From the NCBI GenBank assembly GCA_934218695.1, contig CAKQDA010000005.1, positions 41,445-105,444 on the forward strand: a DNA stretch of 64,000 bases, written 5' to 3'. How positions within the stretch are numbered: the first letter of the stretch is position 1; each line of letters starts with the position of its first letter. This document shows, piece after piece, positions 35,842-48,270 of this stretch. The stretch comes from an uncultured Succinivibrio sp. (GTDB lineage: Bacteria; Pseudomonadota; Gammaproteobacteria; Enterobacterales; Succinivibrionaceae). Both the position numbers and the translations under genes were made by a program. The notes beneath the pieces are model-generated. The model was not told the origin of the DNA and searched no databases. It saw only the letters and a list, made by a program, of their open reading frames with translations.

Positions 35842-36846
35842 ATGTCAGTTACATTAAAAACTATTGCCGAGTATACAAAACTTTCAGTTACGACTGTATC
35901 TAGAGCACTTAAAGATGGTGATGATGTAAAACAACCAACAATCGATAGGGTAAAAGCGGCTGCAAAAAAATTAGGCTATGCGCCTAACCTGCAGGGTCTG
36001 AGCTTAAAAACAGGTATTAATTATAATCTGGCTGTTGTTATTCCAATGCAAAACGGCAATGATTCTTCCTGCGATATTAATACTTTGCCTCTGCTCTCAG
36101 GTTTAACAGCAGGCCTTGCTAAGACACCTTATACTCTCTCTGTTATTCCTTCACTACCCGATCAAGATCCTTTAGATCCAGTTAAATATGCAGTCGAAAG
36201 AAGACTGGCTGGAGGCATTATCATCTGCAATACAAAGACAAGAGATGAAAGAGTAACTTATCTTCAGGAACAGAAATTCCCATTTATTACCTTTGGTCAG
36301 ACTGAAATGAGTACCTCTCATGCATTTGCTGATGAAGATAACTATGACACAGGTTATAGGGCAGCTTCTTATTTATTCCAGAAAGGATGCAAGCATATCA
36401 TAATGCTATCTTCATCAGATGAATACACACAAGCCTGTCATAAGTATTACGGGATGAAAAGAGCTGCAATGGAATATGGAATTAATTTTGACAGAGAAAA
36501 TGACATTATCAATGACTTATCCATAAAAACAGACTACAGAAATTTCTTCTACAACCTAATGACTAAAGAAGAACATCCTGACGGTATTTTCTGCAACTCC
36601 GAAATTTCTTCTTTAGGGTGCGTTTCCGGAATTACAGATGCAGGTCTGGTTGTTAACAAGGATGTATATGTCATTAGCTCAGAAACCAGCAATCTACCGG
36701 CATTCTATATTCCACCTGTTTCTGGTTTGAGAATGGATTTATACGAAATTGGGACTGTTCTTTCAAGTAACCTAATCAAACTTATTGAAGGTGAAGATCC
36801 TTCCAAACTGCAGTTTTTGAAAAAAGCTACATTCTGTTCTAGATAG
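35842..36846 (+). CDS. LacI family transcriptional regulator
   Basis: A 334-residue regulator. The N-terminal helix-turn-helix (TLKTIAEYTKLSVTTVSRAL, then hinge region RVKAAAKKLGYAPN) is typical of LacI. The rest is a periplasmic-binding-protein-like ligand domain (GIIICNTKTRDERV, ISSETSNLPAF). The ATG at 35842 puts the HTH at the very N-terminus, as in all relatives; a longer frame from TTG at 35767 is rejected. It is divergent from manA and about 2 kb from the orphan sugar-binding protein, so control of hexose or pentose uptake is an inference. No ligand can be named. Confidence 0.88.
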   Translation: MSVTLKTIAEYTKLSVTTVSRALKDGDDVKQPTIDRVKAAAKKLGYAPNLQGLSLKTGINYNLAVVIPMQNGNDSSCDINTLPLLSGLTAGLAKTPYTLSVIPSLPDQDPLDPVKYAVERRLAGGIIICNTKTRDERVTYLQEQKFPFITFGQTEMSTSHAFADEDNYDTGYRAASYLFQKGCKHIIMLSSSDEYTQACHKYYGMKRAAMEYGINFDRENDIINDLSIKTDYRNFFYNLMTKEEHPDGIFCNSEISSLGCVSGITDAGLVVNKDVYVISSETSNLPAFYIPPVSGLRMDLYEIGTVLSSNLIKLIEGEDPSKLQFLKKATFCSR

Positions 36847-37169
36847 TTTACAGTTTCTAATATTCACCTAAAAGAAGAAAGAAGACTGAAGCTGAAGAGT
36901 TATGCTCTTATGCTTATGTTCTATGTGCAGTGTTTTATTACTGCATGTTACGAACAAAGTTAGAAAATAAAGAATTTAACAAGCAGATGGAATATTGCGT
37001 ATATCGTCCTCACAGGCACTTATAGATACAATATTCATGAACGTTTCTCCAGAATTCTTGATGCTACCTTGAATGAACTAAATCCTCAGATCTGCATCTG
37101 AGGATTTTTTCTAACCAATCTCCTGGATAAACAATAAAATATCAATAATATTATTTATTTCAGATAATT
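36847..37169. other. Region between the LacI-type gene and purF
   Basis: This 323-base gap between convergent genes holds one strong plus-strand terminator (37081-37110). A 40-odd codon open stretch without a start codon precedes it and is not accepted as a gene. Confidence 0.45.
37081..37110 (+). terminator. Terminator downstream of the LacI-type gene
   Basis: AATCCTCAGA and TCTGAGGATT pair perfectly around a six-base loop and run into T6. It lies 235 bases after the regulator stop and may also slow minus-strand transcripts leaving purF. Confidence 0.88.
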
Positions 37170-38687
37170 TTAAATGTTAAAAATATCCAACTGCTCAGAA
37201 TCAGAACTGTCTTTCCATGCCTTATCTGCCTTAGCATCATCAGAACGCTGTTTTTCGATATTCTCAAAATAATCAGCTGCAGGAGGAACAATATATTTTC
37301 CTGTAAAGATAGAGGTATCGAACTTGTTTAGGGCTGGATTTTCCTCAGTTACTGAAGCTTCTAGATCTTCTAACTTCTGATAAATCAAAGCGTCTGCACC
37401 AATTTCCTTGCAGATTTCCTCATTATCTCTTCCATAAGCAATAAGCTCTTTCGAGGTTGGCATATCGATACCGTAAATGTTTGGATAGCGGATCTCTGGA
37501 GATGCTGAAGCAAAAAAGACCTTATTTGCGCCTGCTTCACGGGCCATCTGTACGATCTGTAATGATGTAGTGCCACGAACAATTGAATCGTCAACAAGCA
37601 GAACGTTCTTACCTTCAAACTCTGCTGGTATTGGATTTAACTTGCTACGAACAGACTTCTTACGCTGCTTTTGACCTGGCATAATGAAGGTTCGGCCAAT
37701 ATAACGGTTCTTCACAAAGCCCTGGCGGTATGGAACGCCAAGTGTTCTTGCAATCTGAACAGCAATATCAATAGATGTGTCTGGAATTGGAATAACAACA
37801 TCTATCTTTAGATCCTGATGTTCTTTCTGGATCTGCTCGGCAAGTTTTGTACCCATACGTACTCTTGTTGCATATACAGAAGCGCCATCAATAATACTGT
37901 CAGGACGAGCAAAATAGACGTACTCAAAAATGCAGGACTGCAGATGAGGATCCTTTGCGCAGATCCTTGAGTAAAGCTGGCCATCTTTTGTAATGAGCAA
38001 TGCTTCACCCGGTCTTACATCACGCACCAGCTTAAAGCCGCTTACATCTAAAGCTACACTCTCTGAGGCTACCATGTATTCAGTCTTACCGTTTTCGTCA
38101 GTCTTTTCGCCTAATACCATTGGTCTTATACCAAATGGGTCACGGAATGCAATAAGACCTACGCCTAAAACCAAGCAAACTACAGCATAGCCACCCTTGA
38201 TCTCGTCATAAACACCTGAGATTGCTTTAAAGATATCATCAGAAGTTGGAACATCATTGGAGATTTGGGAAATTTTCCAGGCAAGGATATTTAAAAGAAT
38301 TTCAGAATCAGATTGTGTATTGACGTGACGGTGAGCCTTTTTGCACTTTTCCTTCAACTCTTTTGAATTGATAAGGTTTCCATTATGAGCTAAAGCAATA
38401 CCATATGGAGAGTTAACATAGAAAGGCTGTGCTTCTGCAGCTGATGAAGAACCTGCTGTTGGATAACGGTTATGGGCAATTCCAATATTTCCTCGCAATC
38501 TCAACATATGCCTTTGCTGAAAGACTTCAGTTACCATACCATTAGCTTTGCGCTGATGAAAATTGTCATCTTCATCTACGGTTACGATACCTGCAGCATC
38601 CTGTCCGCGGTGCTGTAACACCTGCAAAGAATTATAAAGTGATAAATTGACAGGAGAAGTTCCGACAATTCCAACAACACCACACAT
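37170..38687 (-). CDS. purF: Amidophosphoribosyltransferase
   Basis: PurF makes 5-phosphoribosylamine from PRPP and glutamine, the first committed purine step. The 505-residue protein begins MCGVVGIVG, with Cys2 as the N-terminal glutaminase nucleophile after removal of Met. It has the glutaminase motifs [22 protein letters not shown] and LAHNGNL, then the PRPP-binding motif [14 protein letters not shown] in the C-terminal phosphoribosyltransferase domain. It starts 2 bases after the cvpA stop, so cvpA-purF is an operon as in E. coli. serS is directly upstream in the same string. Confidence 0.97.
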   Translation of the reverse strand: MCGVVGIVGTSPVNLSLYNSLQVLQHRGQDAAGIVTVDEDDNFHQRKANGMVTEVFQQRHMLRLRGNIGIAHNRYPTAGSSSAAEAQPFYVNSPYGIALAHNGNLINSKELKEKCKKAHRHVNTQSDSEILLNILAWKISQISNDVPTSDDIFKAISGVYDEIKGGYAVVCLVLGVGLIAFRDPFGIRPMVLGEKTDENGKTEYMVASESVALDVSGFKLVRDVRPGEALLITKDGQLYSRICAKDPHLQSCIFEYVYFARPDSIIDGASVYATRVRMGTKLAEQIQKEHQDLKIDVVIPIPDTSIDIAVQIARTLGVPYRQGFVKNRYIGRTFIMPGQKQRKKSVRSKLNPIPAEFEGKNVLLVDDSIVRGTTSLQIVQMAREAGANKVFFASASPEIRYPNIYGIDMPTSKELIAYGRDNEEICKEIGADALIYQKLEDLEASVTEENPALNKFDTSIFTGKYIVPPAADYFENIEKQRSDDAKADKAWKDSSDSEQLDIFNI

Positions 38688-38689
38688 AG

Positions 38690-39192
38690 CTATATTGCTC
38701 CAGTTCCTGAGGTTCCCAAATAATTAAAGAACCATTCAACAATAACTTCAAGATGAGGTACAAAGATTGAATCTTTATACCATGGATAATAGGTAATAAA
38801 AGAAAGAATATGAAGTTTTATGAGGATCTGTAATACCGCAAAGACGGCACTGACAATTAAAATACCTCTGACAACTCCAAAGACAACACCCAACAGTCTG
38901 TCAAAACTTGATAAACCTGCTTTTTTTACAAGTGAACTTATAGTACTTGCAACAAAACCAAGAACTATCAGGGTTACAATAAAAAGGATAATGCTGGCAA
39001 TGACTTTTCTAGTTAAATCGTCATTAGAAAAGGTAATATACTCTGATACCTTAGGATAAAACCTGCCTGCAACAATAAAAGCAGCTATCCAGGAAAGAAT
39101 GGAAGAAGCTTCACGAATGAAGCCTCTAAAAATAGATGTTATGGCTGACAGGCCAATAACACCTACTATTACCCAGTCAAGTGCAGACAGCA

Positions 39193-39193
<1 letters not shown>
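38690..39193 (-). CDS. cvpA: CvpA family membrane protein
   Basis: A 167-residue inner-membrane protein with four hydrophobic segments and the family N-terminus [21 protein letters not shown]. CvpA is needed for colicin V production in E. coli and for bile resistance in enteric pathogens; the molecular role is unclear. Its ATG overlaps the serS stop in TAATG, and purF begins two bases after its stop. The three genes are probably translationally coupled. Confidence 0.93.
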
Positions 39194-40611
<1,418 letters not shown>

Positions 40612-40691
40612 TCAGCAAGAGGTACTTACTCTGATAAATCAGCATCTGCGCGTATGCTCATTCTAAATTGTATATTCAATAACTGCTAAAT

Positions 40692-42128
40692 TTACTCAAA
40701 GCGTACGCGTTTACCCTTGAATCCCTGAGGATAACGCTTATCTTTTTCAAGTTCGTCTCTTTGCTTTAGGTACTCTTCTTTTTTGGAAAAGTTAAGTTCA
40801 AGTCCTCTGTCTGATGGATGATAATAAACGGTACCAGTCAGCTCTTCAGGAAAGAAACTCTCCCCTGCGGCATAAGCTCCCTGATAATCATGTGCGTAGC
40901 GGTAGGTTGCTTTATAACCCAATTGCTCCATAAGTTTTGTAGGAGCGTTTCTCAGATAAACAGGCACATCAAGATCACCGTTGCTTTTTGCGTCTTCTCT
41001 AGCTTTATGAAATGCTTCATACAGGTGATTGCTCTTTGGGGCCAGTGCACAATAAACCGTAGCCTCAGCAATAGCTCTTTCCCCTTCATAGGCCCCAATT
41101 CTGTCAAAGATATCCCATGCATTAAGACAGACTGTCATTGCTCTTGGATCTGCAAGGCCTATATCTTCTGTAGCGATTGCTAGCAGTCTTCTGGCAACAT
41201 AAAGAGGATCACCTCCTGCTTCTAATATGCGTGAATACCAGTACAGAGCAGCATCTGGAGCACTGCCACGTACCGATTTATGAAAGGCAGAAATAAGCTC
41301 GTAGTAGGCATCTCCTCCTTTATCATAGTTAATAAGCTTGCGTCCTGCTACAGCACCTACCATTGCCAGTGTTAAAATTTTTCCGCCTGCTTTTACTGGA
41401 GAGGCTAGATCTGATGCCATTTCAAGAATATTAAGCAGGTATCTTGCATCTCCTGCAGCCAGATCGATAATAGCCTTTTCCACGCCTTGAGCTAAATGAA
41501 TATCTTCTTTAGCAAGTCCTCTTTGAGATTTTAAAGCGTTATAAAGCAGTGTTCTGGACTCATCTTCAGTCAGTTTCTGTAAAACATAAACTCTGGCTCT
41601 TGATAATAAAGCAGAATTCAGACTGAATGATGGATTTTCGGTAGTAGCACCTATAAAAGTAATAGTGCCATTTTCGATATGAGGTAAAAAAGCATCCTGT
41701 TGTGATTTGTTAAAACGGTGTACTTCATCTACAAAAAGAAGCGTTTTTACACCGTTTCTCTTGCGCAGTAAAGCTCTGTCAACAGCTTCGCGGATATCTT
41801 TTACACCAGAGGTTACAGCAGGGATCTGCTCAAAATGAGCATTACAGGCCTTAGCAAACAGCAAGGCCAAAGTTGTTTTACCAACTCCAGGAGGCCCCCA
41901 CAGGATCATAGAGTAGCACTGACCTTTGTTTAAGATTGTTCTTAAGGGTCTCCCCTCTCCTAAAAGATGAGACTGCCCGACATACTCATCAAGATTTTTA
42001 GGTCTCATTCTTGATGCTAGTGGAGCAAACTCGTCATTTAGTTCCTTATTCAGCTGCTCATTGGCTTTCTGATCATCTTTTTCCTGATCAAATTGACTGA
42101 AAAGATCAGTTTGACTTTCGTTCATCAT
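40692..42128 (-). CDS. rarA: Replication-associated recombination protein A (AAA+ ATPase)
   Basis: RarA (MgsA) is a clamp-loader-like AAA+ ATPase that acts at stalled replication forks. The 478-residue protein has PLASRMRPKNLDEYVGQSHLL, Walker A GPPGVGKTT, Walker B TLLFVDEVHRFNKSQQD, sensor 1 IGATTENPSF and sensor 2 LSRARVYVL, then the C-terminal tetramerisation domain (RMTVCLNAWDIF-like region, YHPSDRGLE). It overlaps the end of lolA by 23 bases. The usual ftsK-lolA-rarA order is kept. Confidence 0.96.
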   Translation of the reverse strand: MMNESQTDLFSQFDQEKDDQKANEQLNKELNDEFAPLASRMRPKNLDEYVGQSHLLGEGRPLRTILNKGQCYSMILWGPPGVGKTTLALLFAKACNAHFEQIPAVTSGVKDIREAVDRALLRKRNGVKTLLFVDEVHRFNKSQQDAFLPHIENGTITFIGATTENPSFSLNSALLSRARVYVLQKLTEDESRTLLYNALKSQRGLAKEDIHLAQGVEKAIIDLAAGDARYLLNILEMASDLASPVKAGGKILTLAMVGAVAGRKLINYDKGGDAYYELISAFHKSVRGSAPDAALYWYSRILEAGGDPLYVARRLLAIATEDIGLADPRAMTVCLNAWDIFDRIGAYEGERAIAEATVYCALAPKSNHLYEAFHKAREDAKSNGDLDVPVYLRNAPTKLMEQLGYKATYRYAHDYQGAYAAGESFFPEELTGTVYYHPSDRGLELNFSKKEEYLKQRDELEKDKRYPQGFKGKRVRFE

Positions 42129-42744
42129 CTATCTGCGCATCCTCAGGAATTTTGTATTCAAAAGAGCTGTCAGACACCTGCGTCTTTACCTGAGATAAAG
42201 AGTAATGATTGGTATTTCCGTCTTTTAACTGAACGAATAATTCTGAAACCATGTCTCCCTGCAGAACAAGTTTTATCAAAACAACCTGACCTGGCTGCTT
42301 TGCTTTTAAAACGTAGGAATTGCCGTCTTTTTCAACATCATACTGCCCCCATACAGATTCACTCTTCGAAGTTAAAAGCATGAATGGAGATGAATACAGC
42401 TCTTTCTTGTCAAAAATACTTACCTGATTTACAAAAGGATCAAAAAAGTAAACTGTGTTACCTTTAGTAAATAAAACCTGTTCATCAGGACTTGTTGTAT
42501 GCAGTATGAACTTGTCAGGTTTCTTTAAAGCAAGTATTCCTGATGACTGAGAAACTAAAGAGCCGTCCTTTCTGGTAACTGTCTGGGTAAAAGATGATCT
42601 GATAGCATTAAGAGTTGACAGTCTTGCCTGTAAATCATCTTTTGTATCAGCACTTGCCTGAAGAGAAACTGAAACTAAAGAAAAAACTGTCAGTGTTTTT
42701 GCAAGTTCGACCTTTAGCCACTTTAAGCTGCTTAATAATTTCAT
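42106..42744 (-). CDS. lolA: Outer-membrane lipoprotein carrier protein LolA
   Basis: LolA ferries lipoproteins through the periplasm from the LolCDE complex to LolB. The 212-residue precursor has a signal peptide cleaved after about residue 32 (VSLQASA-DT). The LolA fold is visible in SFTQTV, SGILALKKPDKF, VYFFDPFVNQVSIF and the C-terminal FEYKIPEDAQI. It lies 73 bases after ftsK and overlaps rarA by 23 bases. The start is ATG. Confidence 0.93.
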   Translation of the reverse strand: MKLLSSLKWLKVELAKTLTVFSLVSVSLQASADTKDDLQARLSTLNAIRSSFTQTVTRKDGSLVSQSSGILALKKPDKFILHTTSPDEQVLFTKGNTVYFFDPFVNQVSIFDKKELYSSPFMLLTSKSESVWGQYDVEKDGNSYVLKAKQPGQVVLIKLVLQGDMVSELFVQLKDGNTNHYSLSQVKTQVSDSSFEYKIPEDAQIDDERKSN

Positions 42745-42817
42745 GTAATTTACCTTTTGCGTAAACTGACTTTAATTCATTGTACTTCTATACAGGCTGA
42801 TTTTTAATCCTGTTCAG

Positions 42818-45800
42818 TTACTGAATAATGAAACCTTTATCATCCAAGATTTGCTGAGACTGCAACTGTCGATGAATTTTACGGGCTCTGTTATATCCAA
42901 ATCCAAAAGCAGTCTGGAGTTCAGACACAGATAAACGCTTGTTTGATGAGCAGTATGATCTTGCATACTCAACTACCTGATCAAACTTTGCATCAAGCTG
43001 CTGAGTTGAGCTTTCACTGTCTTCACTGTCAGAACTGTCCTCTTCTTCGATTTCTGTAATGCCCTCAACATATTCAGGATCACCGGCCTGCTGTTTCCAT
43101 GCGGAAACTACACTCTCTACATCTTCTTTACTTGTAAACGGCCCCTGTGCTCTGAACATCTGTGAACGGTTTAACTGCTGGTATTTAACCAGCATATCAC
43201 CATCACCCAGCAGTTTTTCGGCTCCGGTTTCATCCAGAACAATTCTTGATTCCATTGCATTTTGAACTGTATATGCAATATGTGAAGGCATATTAGCCTT
43301 AATTGCACCTGTTACAATATCAGCTCTTGGAGTCTGGGTAGCCAGGATTAAGTGGATACCGGCAGCTCTTGCCTTAGCAGTTAATCTTGCTATCAGTCCC
43401 TCTGGTGTGTTGCCATCCTTCTTTCTGGTTACACTCGCAACTGCCATTAGGTCAGCAAACTCGTCGATTACCAGTACAATATATGGGACAGGTTTTAACT
43501 CTGGTGGAATACCAATGGTATTTTCAGCCCACATAGGGTCGTACACCTTTTCACCTAAGAGGTTCTTCTCTTTAATAAAATCATTCAGCTGTGAAATCTT
43601 AGAATAATTCATCAAAGATAAAAGTTTGTAACGGCGTTCCATCTCCTTAACTAACCAAGCCAGTGACGCTACAGTCGAATCTGGATCGGTGATAATTGGA
43701 GTTAACAAGTGAGGTAATCCCTGATACTGAGAAAACTCAACCGTCTTAGGATCAACCATGATAAGACGCAGTTCTGCAGGAGATCTAGCAAAGAGCAGTG
43801 ATACCAGCATTGAGTTTAAACCTGCAGACTTACCTGAACCTGTAGTACCTGCAATCAGTAAATGAGGAGCAACTGCAAGATCAGCCACAACAGGAGTCCC
43901 CACAGTATCCACACCAAGGCACATTGGGAGTTTATCCTTAGAGTGAACGAACTGATCTGAGGCAATAATGTCGCCTAAACGAATCATCTGTCTTTTGTCA
44001 TTAGGAACTTCAATACCAACGTACGGAGTATTAGGAACAACCTCAATAATGTTGATGTTTCGACACATTAGGCTTCTTTGCATATCAGTCTCTAGATTGG
44101 TGATGGTCTTAGACTTGATACCTGCATCAAGGCTGATATCATATCTAGTGATCACAGGACCTGATACACTTCGCTCAACTCTTGCCTTTACACCGAAATC
44201 GCTCATGAACTTGTCAATGCGCCTTGACTTTTCAGCAATTTCCTCATCAGAAACCTGTTCCTGTGTTGCAGACTTTTCTAACAGTGAAAAAGAAGGTCTC
44301 CATTCTCCATAAATTCTGGACGGTGAGGTTTCAGTTGCTTTTGCATATGAAACAACAGCTTTTGATGATCCGTTTGAACCTCTAATTTCAATCTTGTTTG
44401 AAATTCCATTTGGTCTTTGCATATTCATAGACTCAAAAGGAGGTTTTGTCTCGTATCTTGAGCCATTCATGACATTTTCAGAGGTGCCGTTTGAAGAGGC
44501 ACTGCTCTGAACAGAACTAGCTCCCAGATCTGGACTGATATTCATAACTGATGCACTGCTGTGAGTGCCATCAAGGTGGCCTGCCTGAGCAACAGTGTTA
44601 AGAGATGACTTATCTTTTTCTGGTAAAGGAGCATAAGGTTCAAACATAGGCTCCTGTGTCTGTACCTGTTCATTCTGATTTTGACTTTGTGACGACTCTG
44701 TATGAGACAGTGACTGCTGTGCATTTAAAGCAGCGGTTAATAACCTGTCATCACTGTTGCTGTTTTCGGCTTTATTACCTTCTGAAGAATTATTCTCAAT
44801 GTTCTGCTTCAAACCATGATTTGAAGAATCGGACTTTTCAGAATTTACTCTGACACTGCTGTCTGAGGACTGCTCGTTGTTATCCAAAACTTGTGAAGCA
44901 TTCTGGGAGTTAAACACCCCTCTTGCACCTTTAGAGTACAGTTCATAACTTGAATCTGATTCCTTAATCGGCTGAGTATCAGCTATTGAAAGCTTTCCTT
45001 CATTTTCGTCAGATGAAGGAACAAAGGCAGAACTTAACTTTTCCACCTCGATTTTTGAAATATTCTGAGGTTTTGTAAGATCTGTAAAGTTAATGACGTT
45101 TTCAGAGCTCTCCCCCTGACTTGGCATCATTGAACTGGTTGTAGTTTCCTGTCCGTATGTTTTATTACTCTCACATAAAGGAGCAGATCTTGTAATTACA
45201 GATGAAGGCTGTGAACACTCACCGCTTACTGATGTACCATCAGAACTGATATTAACCTTCGGCTCATTGTTAGGAACATTTATCGTAGGGATAGTAGTTG
45301 TTCTTGTAATTACAGTGCTTACTTCTGAACGTCGAGATGGATTTCCAACCACATCGGTTGGAGGTAGATGATCGGCTCCTGCCTTATAAACAATTGTAGA
45401 AGCCTGTGCTTTGGAAGAATTACTGTATTCAGATTTATACTGTGCACCATACTCAGAATTATAGACTGAACCTTGTTTTTCACTGCTGTCATCAAGTCTT
45501 GTAATGATGGTCTTTTTAACGGTGCTCTGAACTGCAGGAGTCTGTATGTTTCTGCTATCTTTAATGATGGTCCTTGTAGAATCATCGTCTTTACTGTCTA
45601 AAGCTGAAGAAGTTTTAGGGGCATTTATTCCAGAAATATATGTTGAAGGACCTGAATCAGACTTAGCTGAAGCACTACTCATTTCGTAGGCCCCTGTACC
45701 AGCAGATGATGATCCTGCAAAATCCGGATCAGATGTCTTCTTGTACTCAGGAATTTGAACTCCAGGTGTTATATAAGGACTTGAATCTCCATGTACCCCC

Positions 45801-46813
45801 ACTTGCTCCTTTTGAACTGAATTTTCTGACAGGGCATTGCTGTCAGCAGAAAAACCACCAATTGCCCCAAAATCAGGTTCAATTCGCTGTGATGTACTCT
45901 CACGCCTATGAGCTACAGCTGAACGGTTTCGACTGTGACGTGAATTTTCAGACGACAACTGAGCACTGCCTGATGACGGAAAATTCTTCTTTTCTCCAAA
46001 TGCAGGCATAGATCCTGATGAAAAAGAAGTTCTCTTGAAAAGGTCACTTGTAGTATCTTCTGGTTCATTTTCCTTTTTAGAAAAATCAAGATCTGTCTGA
46101 AATGGCTTTTTAAATTCACCATTTTTGGTGTCAATTTTTATTTTTCCATACAGGGCAATGTCGTCTTCAGAAGACTGATCATTTATATTTGAATTTTCTG
46201 TTTTGGTGTCATCAGTCTTTTTATCTTTGTCAAAAAATCTAAATATGAAATTCCCGATCTTGTCAAAGTACCAAAGCGGTCCTTTTGAAGTAAATAGGAA
46301 CAGGCCCAGAAGGGTCACAAATGCCGGTAAAAGTTTCCCGAAAGGATAAGGAAGTGAGTCAAACATGCTCATAAAGAAATAGCCTAAAAAGCCTCCAAGA
46401 CTGGTTTCTGTATCAACAACCAGACCTGAAAATAATGAGCATAAGCCTATGACAAGAATATTGAATCCCAATATAAACAGACCTACTACAAAGAAATCTA
46501 TTTCCTTTAAAGTGATCTTTTTAATAAAGAGTTTGTAACCTATAAATACAAAGACCAGAGGAAACAGGAAAGTAACATTACCAAAATAATTAAATACAAC
46601 TTCCATGAAAGAACTTTGAGATTCAGTTACTATTCCCTCTGAAGCATCACTAGTCAGCAACTCTCCGCTCATGGCCTTGTGGAGATTATTACGGAATGAA
46701 ATTAAAACAAAGATGCAGATCAAACTTGCAAGACAAACAGAGCCGAACAGTATCTTTCTTAACAGGCTGATGCTACTGTGATGTGCCACTCTCTGAGTTG
46801 GGCGAAATTGCAT
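42818..46813 (-). CDS. ftsK: DNA translocase FtsK
   Basis: FtsK anchors at the division septum and pumps DNA toward dif for XerCD recombination. The 1331-residue protein (E. coli 1329) has four N-terminal membrane segments within about residues 20-175. A very long Ser/Asn/Glu-rich linker follows to about 850. The RecA-like motor has Walker A GTTGSGKSAG near residue 988, Walker B YIVLVIDEFADLM and ATQTPRADIVTG. The C-terminal winged-helix gamma domain is SVSELQTAFGFGYNRARKI, which reads KOPS. The linker shows no single tandem unit by eye. lolA and rarA follow, as in E. coli. The start is ATG. Confidence 0.97.
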   Translation of the reverse strand: MQFRPTQRVAHHSSISLLRKILFGSVCLASLICIFVLISFRNNLHKAMSGELLTSDASEGIVTESQSSFMEVVFNYFGNVTFLFPLVFVFIGYKLFIKKITLKEIDFFVVGLFILGFNILVIGLCSLFSGLVVDTETSLGGFLGYFFMSMFDSLPYPFGKLLPAFVTLLGLFLFTSKGPLWYFDKIGNFIFRFFDKDKKTDDTKTENSNINDQSSEDDIALYGKIKIDTKNGEFKKPFQTDLDFSKKENEPEDTTSDLFKRTSFSSGSMPAFGEKKNFPSSGSAQLSSENSRHSRNRSAVAHRRESTSQRIEPDFGAIGGFSADSNALSENSVQKEQVGVHGDSSPYITPGVQIPEYKKTSDPDFAGSSSAGTGAYEMSSASAKSDSGPSTYISGINAPKTSSALDSKDDDSTRTIIKDSRNIQTPAVQSTVKKTIITRLDDSSEKQGSVYNSEYGAQYKSEYSNSSKAQASTIVYKAGADHLPPTDVVGNPSRRSEVSTVITRTTTIPTINVPNNEPKVNISSDGTSVSGECSQPSSVITRSAPLCESNKTYGQETTTSSMMPSQGESSENVINFTDLTKPQNISKIEVEKLSSAFVPSSDENEGKLSIADTQPIKESDSSYELYSKGARGVFNSQNASQVLDNNEQSSDSSVRVNSEKSDSSNHGLKQNIENNSSEGNKAENSNSDDRLLTAALNAQQSLSHTESSQSQNQNEQVQTQEPMFEPYAPLPEKDKSSLNTVAQAGHLDGTHSSASVMNISPDLGASSVQSSASSNGTSENVMNGSRYETKPPFESMNMQRPNGISNKIEIRGSNGSSKAVVSYAKATETSPSRIYGEWRPSFSLLEKSATQEQVSDEEIAEKSRRIDKFMSDFGVKARVERSVSGPVITRYDISLDAGIKSKTITNLETDMQRSLMCRNINIIEVVPNTPYVGIEVPNDKRQMIRLGDIIASDQFVHSKDKLPMCLGVDTVGTPVVADLAVAPHLLIAGTTGSGKSAGLNSMLVSLLFARSPAELRLIMVDPKTVEFSQYQGLPHLLTPIITDPDSTVASLAWLVKEMERRYKLLSLMNYSKISQLNDFIKEKNLLGEKVYDPMWAENTIGIPPELKPVPYIVLVIDEFADLMAVASVTRKKDGNTPEGLIARLTAKARAAGIHLILATQTPRADIVTGAIKANMPSHIAYTVQNAMESRIVLDETGAEKLLGDGDMLVKYQQLNRSQMFRAQGPFTSKEDVESVVSAWKQQAGDPEYVEGITEIEEEDSSDSEDSESSTQQLDAKFDQVVEYARSYCSSNKRLSVSELQTAFGFGYNRARKIHRQLQSQQILDDKGFIIQ

Positions 46814-47025
46814 TTGAATCCTCCGCTAATTCTTTGTTCTTTATCAGAATTTATTTTTTTTATAGTTTACTTACTTATACATTTTTTCTGCTGTAAAAAT
46901 CTCGATAATGTTAGCACCATTCATGCATTCAATCAATTTTATCAATTTGTAAATTTCATTCTGATTTTTCTTAATAATAAAGTGAAAATTGATTACAATA
47001 ACTGCATTAACAAAGAGAGATAAAC

Positions 47026-47493
47026 ATGATAAATATTGTTCTGTACCAACCTGAAATGCCATCAAACGCCGGCAACATTATCAGACTGAGCGTAAATTGT
47101 GGTGCCAAGCTGCACTTTGTGGGACCTCTGGGATTTTACCTTGACAATGAAAGGTTAATGAGAGCTGGTCTTGATTATCATGAGCTGTGCAACCTTACTG
47201 TCCACGTCAACTTTCAGCAGTTTTTGGAAAAGGAGCACCCAAAAAGACTGATCGCTTCAACATCCAAAGCTCATCACTCTCATGTCTCCTTCAAATTCGA
47301 AGATGGTGACTATGTAATTTTTGGCAGAGAAAAAGAGGGTCTGTCCGATGAGGTGTACAAGGTTATTCCCGATGATCTGAGAATAAAAATTCCGATGGCT
47401 CCAAACAGCCGTTGCCTCAACCTATCAAACTCTGTGGCTGTTGTTGCTTATGAAGCATGGAGGCAACTGGGATTTAAGGATGCATTAATTTAA
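47026..47493 (+). CDS. trmL: tRNA (cytidine/uridine-34 2'-O)-methyltransferase
   Basis: TrmL (YibK) is a SPOUT methyltransferase that 2'-O-methylates the wobble base of tRNA-Leu isoacceptors. The 155-residue protein shows [41 protein letters not shown] and [22 protein letters not shown], the knotted SAM-binding end. It is divergent from ftsK. The start is ATG; a purine-rich AGAGAGA lies a few bases upstream. Confidence 0.95.
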   Translation: MINIVLYQPEMPSNAGNIIRLSVNCGAKLHFVGPLGFYLDNERLMRAGLDYHELCNLTVHVNFQQFLEKEHPKRLIASTSKAHHSHVSFKFEDGDYVIFGREKEGLSDEVYKVIPDDLRIKIPMAPNSRCLNLSNSVAVVAYEAWRQLGFKDALI

Positions 47494-47622
47494 AAATTCA
47501 TGTAAATTTCTGTTATTATATCGGCCGTCAGAACTCCATGTTAAATAACAGAGATAACTTCTGACACATTGGCATAAAGCATTGTTTGTCTAAAAAGCGT
47601 TATAACAAAAGAGGATACTTCA

Positions 47623-48270
47623 TTGCTAGATTTCTTAGTGGGATTTTTTGGTAGTTACGGCTATGTTGCCGTCTTTGCATGTCTTGTTTTATGCGGATTA
47701 GGCGTACCTGTACCAGAAGATATCACCTTGGTTTCAGGCGGTGTAATTTCAGGACTTGATCTTGCCAATCCTCATATAATGCTGGTTGTAGGACTGATTG
47801 GAGTTCTTTTCGGAGACAGCACAATGTTTCTTGCGGGGAGGATCTTCGGATACCGTATTCAAAAAATAAAGACCTTCAGAAAGATTGTTACTCCTCAAAG
47901 ATTCTCTCAAATTCAGCGCAAGTTCAAACAGTATGGACTAGGTTTACTGTTTGTTGCCCGTTTCCTTCCTGGGTTAAGATCGCCAATCTACCTCGTAGCA
48001 GGTATGAGCCACCGAATTTCATACATCACATTCATTATTATGGATGGTCTTGCAGCCCTTATTTCTGTTCCTGTATGGATCTATTTAGGATTCTTCTTTG
48101 CAGACAACTTAGATACACTGATGACGTATGTTCATGACGTGCAAAAAGCAATCTATCTAGCTTTAGGATTGCTGGTCATAGTAATTGTCTTTATTATTCT
48201 AAAAAAGAAATTTCACTCAAAAATCAATCAGGTTGCATCTAACTCGGAAGATAAAAACAGCAAGATCTAG
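47623..48270 (+). CDS. DedA family membrane protein
   Basis: A 215-residue membrane protein of the DedA/VTT family. Landmarks are VPVPEDITLVSGGVIS, GDSTMFLAGRIFGYRI and the conserved basic FVARFLPGLRSPIYLVAGMS. DedA proteins are thought to recycle polyprenyl or phospholipid carriers and support membrane homeostasis. The paralogue cannot be named from sequence alone. The start is TTG at 47623 with GAGG eight bases upstream, which fits better than any ATG. Confidence 0.88.
   Translation: MLDFLVGFFGSYGYVAVFACLVLCGLGVPVPEDITLVSGGVISGLDLANPHIMLVVGLIGVLFGDSTMFLAGRIFGYRIQKIKTFRKIVTPQRFSQIQRKFKQYGLGLLFVARFLPGLRSPIYLVAGMSHRISYITFIIMDGLAALISVPVWIYLGFFFADNLDTLMTYVHDVQKAIYLALGLLVIVIVFIILKKKFHSKINQVASNSEDKNSKI

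Noticed and set aside
36960-37090. Open stretch of about 43 codons without start before the 37081 terminator
   Set aside because: It has no start codon and its translation matched no family I recognise. A gene remnant is possible but not supportable.
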